A DNA stretch of 64,000 nt from Halorussus amylolyticus (lineage in GTDB: Archaea > Halobacteriota > Halobacteria > Halobacteriales > Haladaptataceae). Below are positions 14,958 to 23,770 of this stretch, piece after piece. Location of the stretch: assembly GCF_004143485.2 (NCBI RefSeq), contig NZ_ML974132.1, positions 198,920-262,919 on the forward strand. The letters run 5' to 3'. Each line of letters opens with the position of its first letter. The stretch's first letter is position 1. A program made the position numbers and the translations under genes. Below the pieces are notes generated by a model. The model saw only the letters and a list, made by a program, of their open reading frames with translations, was not told the DNA's origin and did not search any database.

Positions 14958-16264
14958 GGCAGGACGACCACCGCGAGTCCGGCACCCACGAGCGCGCCGG
15001 TCAGCGTGGCGAGGAAGTTGACCGCCTGATTCCCGAGTCGGTCGCCTTCGAGCGTCGCGCCGAGCAGGCTGTCGGCGGTCATGCCGCCCACGCCAGCGAG
15101 GACGACGACGACCCCGCCAAGCAGGGTCACGTCCTCGAACAGCACGACTGCGATGGCCGCCACGACCGCCGCACCCGCGATTCCGGCGAGCTCGCCCTGC
15201 CACGTCACCGCGCCGTCGGTGCCGGGTTCGACGCGTTCGAGCGTGGTGATGAGCCGCGGATTGTCGAACACGCCGCCGATTTCCGACGAGAGGGTGTCGC
15301 TCATCGCGGTCGCCATGCTCCCGGCGAACGCGAACAGGAACAGCGACTCTCCGACCGGAAGCTTCCCGTGGGCGGCGTACCCGAGGACGGCCGCCAACGC
15401 GACCGCGGCGTTCCCGAGGACGTTGCCGCTCCCGCGCGCGCCGTCGTTGTCCTCGGCGACCCCGCGGGCCGCCTTCTGCTCGTACCGGAACTTGGTCGAG
15501 AGGCTTCCGATGCCGAAGAACGCGATGAGGACCGCGAACCACGCGTACCCGCCCAAGACGATGGTGAGCATCGCGAGGAGTTCGCCCGTCAGCATGCCCG
15601 GAATCGAGGCGGCGTCGAGTGCCCACGAGATGTAGCCGAACAGCGCGGTCACCGCGATTGCGACCACGATGCTCTCGACGGTGACGACGACCGCGAGGTC
15701 GGCGAACAGCCACAGCAGGAACGCGACCGACAGCATCACCAGCGGGTCGTCGCGCGCGAAGAGGACCGACCGGAGGAGTCCCGCGGCGAGCGCGCCGCTC
15801 GCCGCGAGAAACACGATTTCGGGCAGGACCGGCGCGACCGCCTGTCCCTCGATTTCGAGCGCGACCGCCTGACCCGCGACGGCCGCGAGGAGTGCCCCGG
15901 CGACGAACGCGCCGGTCCGGAGTATCGGTTCGGCGTCGAATCGCCACGCGACCTGCTGGGCGAGGTTTCCGTAACCGACCACGAGAACTGTCGCCACGAA
16001 CACCCGCGTCGGCAGGCCGAGCAGCGACGACAGCAGGGCGACCCCGGTCGCCGCGAACCCGAAGGCCGCAAGCCCGTAGAGGCGGCCTTCCTGGCGGTCC
16101 GCGGGTCTGGCGAACACCTCGAACGCCGGCCCGCTGGTGGTCGCCAGCCCCGCCACCGCGATGGCCGCGAACGCGACGGCGGTCGCCACCCCGAACACCG
16201 GGGCCGCGAGCGACACCGTCGCAATCGCGGCGTAGGCCGCCGCGCGCCCAACTCTCGTAGTCAC
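14954..16264 (-). CDS. DUF92 family membrane protein
   Basis: The 436-residue, strongly hydrophobic protein has about twelve membrane segments. The DUF92 signature is clear: FGIGSLSTKFRYEQK followed by AEDNDGARGSGNVLGNA, then MATAMSDTLSSEIGG and MTADSLLGATLE. The family includes plant VTE6, a phytyl-phosphate kinase, and archaeal members of unknown role; an isoprenoid-phosphate kinase function is possible. It overlaps the downstream acetyltransferase by 4 nt. The C-terminal 200 residues carry the family core, the N-terminal 200 are an extra hydrophobic region. Confidence 0.8.
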   Translation of the reverse strand: MTTRVGRAAAYAAIATVSLAAPVFGVATAVAFAAIAVAGLATTSGPAFEVFARPADRQEGRLYGLAAFGFAATGVALLSSLLGLPTRVFVATVLVVGYGNLAQQVAWRFDAEPILRTGAFVAGALLAAVAGQAVALEIEGQAVAPVLPEIVFLAASGALAAGLLRSVLFARDDPLVMLSVAFLLWLFADLAVVVTVESIVVAIAVTALFGYISWALDAASIPGMLTGELLAMLTIVLGGYAWFAVLIAFFGIGSLSTKFRYEQKAARGVAEDNDGARGSGNVLGNAAVALAAVLGYAAHGKLPVGESLFLFAFAGSMATAMSDTLSSEIGGVFDNPRLITTLERVEPGTDGAVTWQGELAGIAGAAVVAAIAVVLFEDVTLLGGVVVVLAGVGGMTADSLLGATLEGDRLGNQAVNFLATLTGALVGAGLAVVVLP

Positions 16265-16379
16265 GTTATCCCCCGTTTTCCCCGACGCCTACTTAATCTT
16301 CCCGAACCCGCGGGAAAAGGCGGCCTCCGCGTCAGACACGCGGCTGACGGCGTTGATTGAATCCACTGGACCCTCGAAG

Positions 16380-16850
16380 CTACTCCCGGGGGTCGCGGTC
16401 CGGTCCCGGATACTCGCCGCCTTCGACCGCCTCGTAGAGACTCGCGGCGTCGAACATACCGACGAACCCCTCCGGCGTCTTCACGCTCACGTTCAGCCGC
16501 GAGCCGAGCGCCGCCCCGGCCTTCGCGTTTCGCAGACTCTCGTCGTAGCTCAGCAGGTGGGCCGCCCCGCCGCGGTACGCGCTCGCCAGCGCCGGGTGGT
16601 CGCCCGCCGGATGCTCGACTTCGACTCGCAGGTCCTCGATTCGCTCGCGCCACGCGCTCGCGAGGTCGGGGTCGGCGAGGTCCGCAATCACGGCCTCCGC
16701 GTCGTCGAGCAGGTGGTCGCTGGCGACCAGTTCGACCCACGAGTGGGCGCGAACCGCATCGAGGGCGTCGCGGGCCGCCCCGGCCGCGAGGAGGTCGGCC
16801 GCCAGCACGTCGGCGTCCGCGACGATTCGGGCGGGGCTACTCTCAGTCAT
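16380..16850 (-). CDS. PIN-like domain protein
   Basis: The 156-residue protein begins with strand RIVADADVLAADLL, keeping Asp residues at the first PIN acidic position. It has a middle acidic stretch (LLDDAEAVI) and GGAAHLLSYDESL near residue 100, which carries the later catalytic Asp. This fits a VapC-like RNase fold. It starts 8 nt inside the preceding 39-codon gene, an arrangement like antitoxin-toxin pairs, but the pair may equally be a chromosomal housekeeping unit. It is divergent from thrB. Moderate confidence in fold, low in activity. Confidence 0.65.
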   Translation of the reverse strand: MTESSPARIVADADVLAADLLAAGAARDALDAVRAHSWVELVASDHLLDDAEAVIADLADPDLASAWRERIEDLRVEVEHPAGDHPALASAYRGGAAHLLSYDESLRNAKAGAALGSRLNVSVKTPEGFVGMFDAASLYEAVEGGEYPGPDRDPRE

Positions 16851-16962
16851 CGTCGCCCTCCGATTCGCTCGCGTCTTTCCGGCGTTCGGCCAGCGCCGCG
16901 CGTATCGCCCCCACGTCTGTTTCGTGCGCGTCGGCTCGCTCGAAGAGGTCCGCCCAGTTCAT
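16843..16962 (-). CDS. 39-residue protein preceding the PIN-like gene
   Basis: Starting at ATG 16962 the frame gives MNWADLFERADAHETD and ends in an acidic tail SESEGDDD. It overlaps the PIN-like gene by 8 nt and precedes it in the same transcript. A short helical, acidic protein in this position could be a partner or antitoxin of the PIN protein; no DNA-binding motif is seen. The upstream extension to 17082 looks non-coding. Confidence 0.55.
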   Translation of the reverse strand: MNWADLFERADAHETDVGAIRAALAERRKDASESEGDDD

Positions 16963-17093
16963 ACCGACGTTCGGAGGCGGACACCCAAAAGGACTCCTCC
17001 CGAGGGTCGGGGTTCCGGAGCGAGTCGTAAATCGAGAGACAGTTTCGGGCGCTCCCCGGCAGATTTTTGCGGGGGCCTTCACTACCCTCTTGC

Positions 17094-17972
17094 ATGCTAA
17101 CGGTGCGGGCTCCGGCGACGAGTGCGAATCTGGGGAGCGGTTTCGACGTGTTCGGCGTGGCGTTGGCCCGACCGGCCGACGTGGTGCGGGTCGAGCGCGC
17201 GCGCGAGACGAGTATCGAAGTCACGGGCGCGGGCGCGGACTTCATCCCCACTGACCCCGCGAAGAACACCGCGGGCGTGGTCGCGCGCGAACTCGACGCC
17301 CCGGCTCGAATTCAAATCGACAAAGGGGTCCGGCCCTCGTCGGGGCTGGGGTCGTCGGCCGCGAGCGCGGCGGGAGCCGCGGTCGCGCTGAACGAACTCT
17401 ACGACCTCGGCCTCTCGGGCGAGGACTTGGTGTGGGCCGCCGCCGAGGGCGAGGCCGCGGTGTCGGGCGACGCCCACGCCGACAACGTCGCGCCCTCGAT
17501 TCTCGGCGGGTTCACCATCGTCACCGACCACGGAATCACGCGAATCGACGCCGACCTTCCGGTAGTCGCCTGCCTGCCCGAGACCATCGTCTCGACCCGC
17601 GAAGCTCGGGGTGCAGTCCCCGACTCGGCGACGGTCGAGCAGATGGTCGAGACGGTTGGCAACGCCGCCACGCTGGTCGCCGGAATGTGCAGGGACGACC
17701 CCGAACTCGTGGGTCGCGGGATGGACGACCCGGTGGTGACGCCCGCCCGAACCCCGCTCATCGACGGCTACGACGCGGTCGCCGGTCGCGCCCGCGACGC
17801 GGGCGCGACCGGCGTCACGGTGTCGGGCGCGGGTCCCGCGGTGCTGGCGGTGTGTCGGCCCGGAACCCGGCGCGAGGTTGCGAACGCGATGGTCAGCGGC
17901 TTCGCGGACGCTGGCGTCGAGGCGCGGGCGTACCAGACCGAAATCGGGCGCGGTGCGGAACTCTGTCGGTGA
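17094..17972 (+). CDS. thrB: Homoserine kinase
   Basis: The 292-residue GHMP-kinase family protein starts MLTVRAPATSANLGSGFDVFG, with ATP-binding motif GVRPSSGLGSSAASAAGAAV (about residues 83-102) and C-terminal TGVTVSGAGPAVLAV. It phosphorylates L-homoserine with ATP on the way to threonine. The ATG at 17094 is chosen because the conserved strand starts at residue 2; the in-frame ATG nine codons upstream adds non-conserved residues. It is divergent from the PIN pair and converges on pdxS. TATA-like GATTTTTGCG lies about 30 nt upstream. Confidence 0.93.
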   Translation: MLTVRAPATSANLGSGFDVFGVALARPADVVRVERARETSIEVTGAGADFIPTDPAKNTAGVVARELDAPARIQIDKGVRPSSGLGSSAASAAGAAVALNELYDLGLSGEDLVWAAAEGEAAVSGDAHADNVAPSILGGFTIVTDHGITRIDADLPVVACLPETIVSTREARGAVPDSATVEQMVETVGNAATLVAGMCRDDPELVGRGMDDPVVTPARTPLIDGYDAVAGRARDAGATGVTVSGAGPAVLAVCRPGTRREVANAMVSGFADAGVEARAYQTEIGRGAELCR

Positions 17973-18017
17973 GAACGAAAACGGTTCGCTGAAAGAACGA
18001 AAAGAGTCGTTCGGAAC

Positions 18018-18926
18018 TCAGTTCCCGCGGCCCTGAAGCTTCTCGTCTTCTGGCAGGTCCACGTTCGCTTCGCCCTTCATGCCCGAGCCGATGTTCTTGC
18101 TGATTTCGGCGAGTCGGTCGGGGTCGTCCCAGTTGTTGGTCGCTTCGACGATGGCGTTACCCATCTTGACCGGGTCCTCCGCGCCGAAGATGCCCGACCC
18201 GACGAAGATGCCGTCACAGCCGTGGTGCATCATGAGAGCGGCGTCCGCGGGGGTGGCGATGCCGCCCGCCGCGAAGTTGACGACCGGGAGGCGTCCGGCC
18301 TCGGCGGCCTCGTGGACGAGCGGCGCGGGGGCCTCGATATCGCGAGCGAACTCCTCGCGCTCCTCGTGGGTCATGCCCTCGATTTCTCGAATCGCACCCC
18401 GGATGGTTCGCTGGTGGTGGACCGCTTGATTCACGTCGCCCGTGCCCGCTTCGCCCTTGGTTCGAATCATCGCCGCGCCCTCCTCGACTCGGCGGAGGGC
18501 TTCGCCGAGGTTGCGCGCGCCGCAGACGAACGGCGCGGTGAAATCGCGCTTGTCGATGTGGAAGCGGTCGTCGGCGGGCGTGAGGACTTCCGATTCGTCA
18601 ATCATGTCCACGCCGATGGATTCGAGGATTTGGGCCTCAGTCGAGTGACCGATTCGGGCCTTCCCCATCACCGGGATGGACACCTCGTCGATTATCTCCT
18701 CGACGTCCGCCGGGTCGGCCATTCGTGCGACGCCGCCGCGCTTTCGGATGTCGGCGGGGACGGCTTCGAGCGCCATCACCGCGACCGCGCCCGCGTCTTC
18801 GGCGATGCGGGCCTGCTCGGGGTTCACGACGTCCATGATGACGCCGCCTTTCTGCATCTGGGCAAATCCGCGCTTGACGAGTTCGCTACCGCGCTTGAGT
18901 TCCTCGATGTCGGTTGGCTCGGCCAT
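18018..18926 (-). CDS. pdxS: Pyridoxal 5'-phosphate synthase lyase subunit PdxS
   Basis: The 302-residue protein is a full-length Pdx1: [20 protein letters not shown] near the N-terminus, [50 protein letters not shown] and [17 protein letters not shown]. It builds pyridoxal phosphate from ribose 5-phosphate, glyceraldehyde 3-phosphate and ammonia from PdxT. No pdxT is next to it. TTAACC about 27 nt before the ATG supports a leaderless start at 18926. Confidence 0.95.
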   Translation of the reverse strand: MAEPTDIEELKRGSELVKRGFAQMQKGGVIMDVVNPEQARIAEDAGAVAVMALEAVPADIRKRGGVARMADPADVEEIIDEVSIPVMGKARIGHSTEAQILESIGVDMIDESEVLTPADDRFHIDKRDFTAPFVCGARNLGEALRRVEEGAAMIRTKGEAGTGDVNQAVHHQRTIRGAIREIEGMTHEEREEFARDIEAPAPLVHEAAEAGRLPVVNFAAGGIATPADAALMMHHGCDGIFVGSGIFGAEDPVKMGNAIVEATNNWDDPDRLAEISKNIGSGMKGEANVDLPEDEKLQGRGN

Positions 18927-19053
18927 GCGAGATGGTAGCGACGCGAGGGGTTAATGCGTACCGATAGGCAACGGGATTGCCGAGGGGAGTCGGTCGGATT
19001 GGCGCTCGACTCGCGTTAGACTGCCGATGGGAGCCTCGTTACCGAGACGCGGA

Positions 19054-19061
19054 CTTTTAAG
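19054..19061 (+). promoter_or_regulatory. TATA box of the dgcN-dgcA operon
   Basis: CTTTTAAG is centred about 28 nt before the dgcN ATG, predicting a leaderless dicistronic mRNA. Confidence 0.65.
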
Positions 19062-19085
19062 CCCCACTGTCGCCACGACTCAGGT

Positions 19086-20099
19086 ATGAACGTGGCCGTA
19101 CTCGCACACGAGAAGTTCCCAAACGCCGCGAAGACAGCAGTCGGCCTGCTTCGATACTCCGACTACGAGGTCGAGGCCGTACTCGACCGCGACAACGCCG
19201 GAAAGCGCGTCTCGGACTTCCTCCCGGACGTACAGGACGCGCCAATCGTCGCCGGGATGGACGACGTACCCGAGGTAGACGCGCTGGTAATCGGCATCGC
19301 GCCCATCGGCGGCGGATTCGACGAGTCGTGGCGCTCGGACGTGCGGACCGCGCTCGAACGCGGCACCGACCTGATTTCGGGGCTTCACTACTTCCTCGAA
19401 GATGACGAGGAGTTCGCGGCGCTTGCGGCCGAGAACGACTGTGACATCTGGGACGTGCGCAACCCCAGCGACGACCTCACGGTCGCACAGGGGGTCGCCG
19501 ACCAGGTGGACGCGGAGGTCGTTCTCACCGTCGGCACCGACTGCTCGGTCGGGAAGATGACCGTGACGTGCGAACTCCTCGAAGCAGCAGAGGAGCGGGG
19601 CGTAGACGCCGGATTCATCCCCACGGGCCAGACCGGAATCATGATAGACGGATGGGGCAACCCCATCGACCGCGTGATTTCTGACTTCACCGCGGGCGCG
19701 GTCGAGGAGATGATTCTCGAACGCGGCGACGACTACGACTACCTCTTCGTGGAGGGCCAGGGGAGCATCGTCCACCCCGCCTACTCCGCGGTGACGTGTG
19801 GCATCCTCCACGGGTCGATGGCCGACAGCCTCGTGCTGTGTCACGCCGCCGACCGCGAGGCCATCCACGGCTACGAGCGCGTCGAGATTCCGCCCCTTCA
19901 GGAGTACGTGGACCTCTACGAGAACCTCGCCCGCCCGGTCCACGAGACCGAGGTGGTCGCGGGGGCGCTCAACACTCACTCCATCGACGACGACGCCGCG
20001 GCCCGCGATGCGGTCGCCGAGTTCGGCGACGAACTCGGCGTGCCTGCGACCGACCTCGTTCGATTCGACGCCGACGACGTGCTGGAGGCGATTCTATGA
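19086..20099 (+). CDS. dgcN: D-glutamate N-acetyltransferase DgcN (DUF1611 family)
   Basis: The 337-residue protein has the DUF1611 layout: an N-terminal Rossmann-like domain (MNVAVLAHEKFPNAAKTAVGL region), then a P-loop domain with LTVGTDCSVGKMTVTCELL (about residues 145-163), FIPTGQTGIMIDG and LFVEGQGSIVHPAYS. DUF1611 proteins of this type are described as DgcN, which acetylates D-glutamate for catabolism by DgcA. The dgcA gene overlaps its stop codon as ATGA. Assignment rests on family recall plus pairing. Confidence 0.8.
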   Translation: MNVAVLAHEKFPNAAKTAVGLLRYSDYEVEAVLDRDNAGKRVSDFLPDVQDAPIVAGMDDVPEVDALVIGIAPIGGGFDESWRSDVRTALERGTDLISGLHYFLEDDEEFAALAAENDCDIWDVRNPSDDLTVAQGVADQVDAEVVLTVGTDCSVGKMTVTCELLEAAEERGVDAGFIPTGQTGIMIDGWGNPIDRVISDFTAGAVEEMILERGDDYDYLFVEGQGSIVHPAYSAVTCGILHGSMADSLVLCHAADREAIHGYERVEIPPLQEYVDLYENLARPVHETEVVAGALNTHSIDDDAAARDAVAEFGDELGVPATDLVRFDADDVLEAIL

Positions 20100-21136
20100 A
20101 CCTCGAAACCGAGTTCGAGCGAGTCTCGCTCCCGCTCGAAGACGCCTTCACCATCTCGCGAAGCACCCAAGAGATGTCCGAAAACGTCGTCGTCCGGATT
20201 TCGGACGGCGGAGGCAACGAGGGCGTCGGGTCGGCCGCGCCCGCCAGCCACTACGGCGAGACGGCTGACACCGTGGAGGCCGTCCTTCCGGGCCTGCTCG
20301 ACGTGGTCGAGGAAGTCGGCGACCCCCACCAGCTCGAACGCATTGAGGAGCGGATGACCGAGGTAGTCGAGCGAAACGCGGCCGCCAGATGCGCGGTCAG
20401 CATCGCGCTTCACGATTTGGTCTGCAAGCGCCTCGACGTGCCCCTCTACCGCTACTGGGGACTCGACCCCGAGGAGACGCTCGAAACGTCCTACACCATC
20501 GGCATCGACACCGTCGAGAAGATGGCCGAGAAGACCGAGCGCGCGGTCGAGCGCGGCTACTCCACGCTCAAGGTGAAGGTCGGCACCGACCGCGACGAGG
20601 AAATCATCGACGCGATTCGGGGGGCCGCGCCGGACGCCACGATTCGGGTGGACGCGAATCAGGCGTGGTCGGCCCGCGAAGCGGTCCGGAAAATCGAGGT
20701 GCTCGACGACTACGGCATCGAGTTCGTCGAACAGCCGATTCCGGCCGAGGACCCCGAAGGCCTCAAATTCGTCCGCGACCGGTCGGCGCTCCCCATCGCG
20801 GCCGACGAGTCGTGCATCACGCTCGAAGACATTCCCCGAATCGCGGACAAGGCCGACATCGCCAACCTCAAACTCATGAAGTGCGGCGGCCTCCGCGAGG
20901 CGATGCGGATGGTTCACGCCGCCCGCGCCCACGGACTCGAACTCATGCTCGGATGCATGATAGAGTCGAACGCCTCCATCGCGGCCGCGGCCCACTTTGC
21001 GCCCCTGCTCGACTACGCCGACCTCGACGGGTCGCTACTGCTGGCCGACGACCCCTACGTTGGCGTCGAGATGCCCGACGGCGAGATAGATTTGGCGGGG
21101 TCCGACCGGGCCGGGACCGGCGCGCGCCGAGAGTAG
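20096..21136 (+). CDS. dgcA: Enolase-superfamily epimerase, N-acetyl-D-glutamate racemase DgcA-like
   Basis: The 346-residue enolase-superfamily protein has the muconate-cycloisomerase-type active site: KVKVG lysine pair near residue 160, metal ligands in IRVDANQAW, EFVEQPIP and AADESCITL, and the second catalytic lysine in NLKLMKCGG. Such proteins are dipeptide epimerases or, when next to dgcN, racemases of N-acetyl-D-glutamate. The ATG overlaps the dgcN stop, so both are made together. Substrate choice over Ala-Glu epimerisation is inferred from the neighbour. Confidence 0.8.
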   Translation: MNLETEFERVSLPLEDAFTISRSTQEMSENVVVRISDGGGNEGVGSAAPASHYGETADTVEAVLPGLLDVVEEVGDPHQLERIEERMTEVVERNAAARCAVSIALHDLVCKRLDVPLYRYWGLDPEETLETSYTIGIDTVEKMAEKTERAVERGYSTLKVKVGTDRDEEIIDAIRGAAPDATIRVDANQAWSAREAVRKIEVLDDYGIEFVEQPIPAEDPEGLKFVRDRSALPIAADESCITLEDIPRIADKADIANLKLMKCGGLREAMRMVHAARAHGLELMLGCMIESNASIAAAAHFAPLLDYADLDGSLLLADDPYVGVEMPDGEIDLAGSDRAGTGARRE

Positions 21137-21180
21137 CCACCCGACTCTCACACCTCCGAGTGCCGACTCTCGGAGGACGA

Positions 21181-21675
21181 TTACGAATCGTGGTCCGCAA
21201 CTGCGCTCTTCGCGTCCGTGGCTCGTTCGGGGTCGTCTCGCCCAATCGGAACCGTAATCTGGAGTTCGTCGAATCGAACGACGGGTCGTTTGGCTCGGCC
21301 CTCCTCGGCGAGTTCGACCACTCCCATCGCCGCTAATTCCTGTAGATTCCGGTGGACCTCCTTGTGGTCGCGCTCGACTATCTGTTCGACTTCGCGCATA
21401 CTCCTCGGTTCGTGGTCGGCGATTGCGCGAAGCAGTTCCAAATTCGTCTGACTCACGAGGCGCGCGAGGTCGGCTTCGTCCTCGAAATTGAGGACGTGGC
21501 GTGCGTCGAGGTCGTCGCCGCGTTCTGCGGCCGCGATTCGCTCGCGCGCTTCGCGGCGGGTCCGCTCGGCGTCACCGACGCGCACGGTGAGGGTTCGGGT
21601 CGGCGCGTCGGTTGGGGTGTTTCGGTCGTCCTCGGTAGCGTTCGGGTTGGTGTCAGGGTTGGAGTCTGGGCACAT
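21181..21675 (-). CDS. HVO_A0114-type HTH protein, probable antitoxin/regulator
   Basis: The 164-residue protein has a charged N-terminus (1-60) and a winged-helix domain: LVSQTNLELLRAIADHEP, SMREVEQIVERDHKEVHRNLQELAAMGVVEL, and a terminal strand segment. It matches haloarchaeal HVO_A0114-like DNA-binding proteins that accompany TumE-type toxins. It starts 3 nt after the TumE-like gene on the same strand. Binding to the promoter at 22027 is expected but not shown. Confidence 0.75.
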   Translation of the reverse strand: MCPDSNPDTNPNATEDDRNTPTDAPTRTLTVRVGDAERTRREARERIAAAERGDDLDARHVLNFEDEADLARLVSQTNLELLRAIADHEPRSMREVEQIVERDHKEVHRNLQELAAMGVVELAEEGRAKRPVVRFDELQITVPIGRDDPERATDAKSAVADHDS

Positions 21676-21678
21676 GCG

Positions 21679-21999
21679 TTATCGAACCTCCGGGTCGCTG
21701 GTGGCAGTGTGGCCGTCGCGGTAGGTCACGACCTCTCGTTGGAAACGGGCGAGCAGTTCGAACATCCCCGGAAACCCGATTTCCTCGACTCCGTCGGCGG
21801 TGTGGCGCTCGTGGCCTTTCGTCCGTTCGTGAGTGTTGTCGTAGCGCACGAGTAGGTCACCTTCGACGGAACCGAAGTGGAGCGAGTAGTCCCACCCGCA
21901 CGGATACTTGGGGTCGTCCGTCTTCCGGACCGTGACCGACTCGACGAGGGTTCCGGAGTAGTAGTTCGTGTACTCCTCGACTTCCGTGTAGCCTGCCAT
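21679..21999 (-). CDS. TumE-family toxin-like protein (DUF6516)
   Basis: The 106-residue protein starts MAGYTEVEEYTNYYSG and has family features: TLVESVTVRKTDDPKYPCGWDYSLHFG, a central LLVRYDNTHERTKGHERH and a C-terminal helix FPGMFELLARFQREV. TumE-type proteins are toxins of a type II system neutralised by an HTH partner, found here directly downstream. The ATG at 21999 is preferred over 22056 because an AT-rich TATA-like box sits about 30 nt upstream of it. Toxin activity is inferred from the family. Confidence 0.75.
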   Translation of the reverse strand: MAGYTEVEEYTNYYSGTLVESVTVRKTDDPKYPCGWDYSLHFGSVEGDLLVRYDNTHERTKGHERHTADGVEEIGFPGMFELLARFQREVVTYRDGHTATSDPEVR

Positions 22000-22026
22000 C
22001 CGCAGAAGTTGGTTCCGTCTCCACTC

Positions 22027-22036
22027 AAATAAATAT
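22027..22036 (-). promoter_or_regulatory. TATA box of the toxin-antitoxin pair
   Basis: On the minus strand ATATTTATTT lies about 32 nt upstream of the TumE-like ATG at 21999. It decides between the two possible starts of that gene. Confidence 0.55.
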
Positions 22037-22089
22037 GGTGGGGCGAATACCACCAATCGGGGCGGTGCGGGTCACTCCGCCGACAGGAG

Positions 22090-23541
22090 TCAGTCGTCCG
22101 CGGGTGCGGCCGTCCGCGACTCATCAGTATCCTTCTTCGTGATTCCCCACCCGGTCAGCCCCATCGCGAACAGCACCGCGGGCGAGAGAAAGGCGAAGAA
22201 GTAGTACGGCGCGTACTCCAGCGTGGCGACGCCGAACACCGACGCCATGTAGACCCCGCCCGCGTGCCACGGCACGAGCGCACCCGTGGGCGTGCCCGCG
22301 GCCTCGACCGCTCGCGAGAGATTTTCGCTGTCGAGGTCGTACTCGTCGTAGAGATTCCTGAGAGAGAAGCCCGGAATCACGATTGCCATGTACTGCTGAG
22401 CAGAGAGAAGGTTCACTGCGAACGCCGAAACGCCGGTACTCACGACGAGTCCGCCCGCGCTCGTGACGCCGCGCGCGAGGTGGTGAGCGAGTACCGCGAG
22501 GATTCCCGTGCCTTCGAGCAGGCCGCCGAGCGCGAGCGCGGCGACCACGACCGAGACGGTCCACGCCGACCCCGAGAGACCGTCGCTCGCCAGCAGGTCG
22601 TTCACGAGCGCGGTGCCGGTCTCGGGTGCGGTGCCTTCGAGGAAGACGGTCCACGCCGCCGTGAACGGGACTCCCTGCACGAGTATCGTGGTGAAGACGC
22701 CCGCGAACACCCCGGCGACGAGGGTGGGAAGCGCGGGGAAGCCGTACAGCGCGAGACCGAACGTGACGACCAGCGGGAGGACGACGAGCGCCGAGAGGTC
22801 GTAGGTGCCCGCGAGCGCGCCCTGAATCTCGGCGACTCGGCCCGCCGGGATGGCACCGGCGGCGCGCAGGCCGAGCGCGGCGTAGAGACCGACCGAGAGA
22901 CCGAGCGCGAGCAGGGTCCCCCAGCGCATCGCCCGGATGTGGTCGTAGAGGTCGGTGCCCGTGACCGCCGCGGCGAGGTTCGTGGTGTCCGAGAGCGGCG
23001 ATTGCTTGTCGCCCGCGTACGCCCCGGTCAGAATCGCCCCGGCGGTCATCGGCGCGGGGATACCGAGTCCTTCGCCGATGCCGACGAACGCGACCCCGAG
23101 CGTTCCGGCGGTGGTCCACGACGACCCGATGGCGAACGCGACGACCGCGGCGAGGAGCGCCGCGGCCGGGAGGAACACCTCCGGGGTCAGCACCGACAGG
23201 CCGTAGTACATCAGCCCCGGAATCGTCCCGGCGCTGACCCACGTCGCGATGACCGCGTAGATTGTGAACAGGATGAGAATCGCCTGCAGGCCCATCAGCA
23301 GGCTCTCGGCGATGCCGTCGTAGAGGTCGTCCCACGACAGCCCCATCCAGTACCGACCGACCAGTCCCGTCAGGACGACGCTCCAGAGGAGTGGGCCGTG
23401 CGGGTCGAGTTTGAGGTAGCCCGACCCGACGCCGAGAAAGACGACGACGCCGAGGACGGGCACGAGCGCCTGTGCGAGCGAGGGACGGCGCTCGGGCGAT
23501 AGCTCCGCGTAGCTGAGCGGTTCGTAGTCGAGTGACGGCAT
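22090..23541 (-). CDS. nhaC: Na+/H+ antiporter, NhaC family (second paralogue)
   Basis: The 483-residue protein has about twelve membrane segments and NhaC signatures: FAIGSSWTTAGTLGVAFVGI, GAYAGDKQSPLSDTTNLAAAV and a C-terminal NLLSAQQYMAIVIPG. It is distinct from the paralogue at 10555 (different length and loop sequences). It probably exchanges Na+ or a coupled organic ion for protons. The gene ends 33 nt before the toxin promoter and is preceded by an AT-rich segment (TATTAAAATT) about 20 nt upstream of the ATG. Confidence 0.85.
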   Translation of the reverse strand: MPSLDYEPLSYAELSPERRPSLAQALVPVLGVVVFLGVGSGYLKLDPHGPLLWSVVLTGLVGRYWMGLSWDDLYDGIAESLLMGLQAILILFTIYAVIATWVSAGTIPGLMYYGLSVLTPEVFLPAAALLAAVVAFAIGSSWTTAGTLGVAFVGIGEGLGIPAPMTAGAILTGAYAGDKQSPLSDTTNLAAAVTGTDLYDHIRAMRWGTLLALGLSVGLYAALGLRAAGAIPAGRVAEIQGALAGTYDLSALVVLPLVVTFGLALYGFPALPTLVAGVFAGVFTTILVQGVPFTAAWTVFLEGTAPETGTALVNDLLASDGLSGSAWTVSVVVAALALGGLLEGTGILAVLAHHLARGVTSAGGLVVSTGVSAFAVNLLSAQQYMAIVIPGFSLRNLYDEYDLDSENLSRAVEAAGTPTGALVPWHAGGVYMASVFGVATLEYAPYYFFAFLSPAVLFAMGLTGWGITKKDTDESRTAAPADD

Positions 23542-23664
23542 TCTCGTCGCGTCGTAATTCCCGAGAGTATTAAAATTCGGCGTTTTTATTCGTATAAGGA
23601 ATATTCAAAATGCGCCCCGTTACCGCGAACCACGAGTCGGTTACCGCTGTCGGGCGGTTTTTCG

Positions 23665-23699
23665 AACCGACGGCGCTCGCGGAGCGAGCGCCGTCGGTT
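23665..23699. repeat. Perfect 16-bp inverted repeat, 3-nt loop, between thrS and nhaC
   Basis: AACCGACGGCGCTCGC at 23665-23680 pairs with 23684-23699 around loop GGA. It lies downstream of thrS (stop at 23771). No T-run follows it on the thrS strand. Between it and thrS lie short imperfect direct repeats with core CCCGGTCGC. Confidence 0.65.
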
Positions 23700-23770
23700 G
23701 CCGTCGTGGTCGGGGTACCGGTCGCAGTCGCGGTTACAGTCCCGGTCGCAGCCACAGTCCCGGTCGCGAT

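Noticed and set aside
14958-15947. Upstream extension of the acetyltransferase frame
   Set aside because: Arg/Gly-rich and antiparallel-frame shadow of the DUF92 gene; similarity begins at GTG 14957.
23700-23770. Short repeats with core CCCGGTCGC after thrS
   Set aside because: Imperfect and few; probably simple-sequence drift rather than a defined element.
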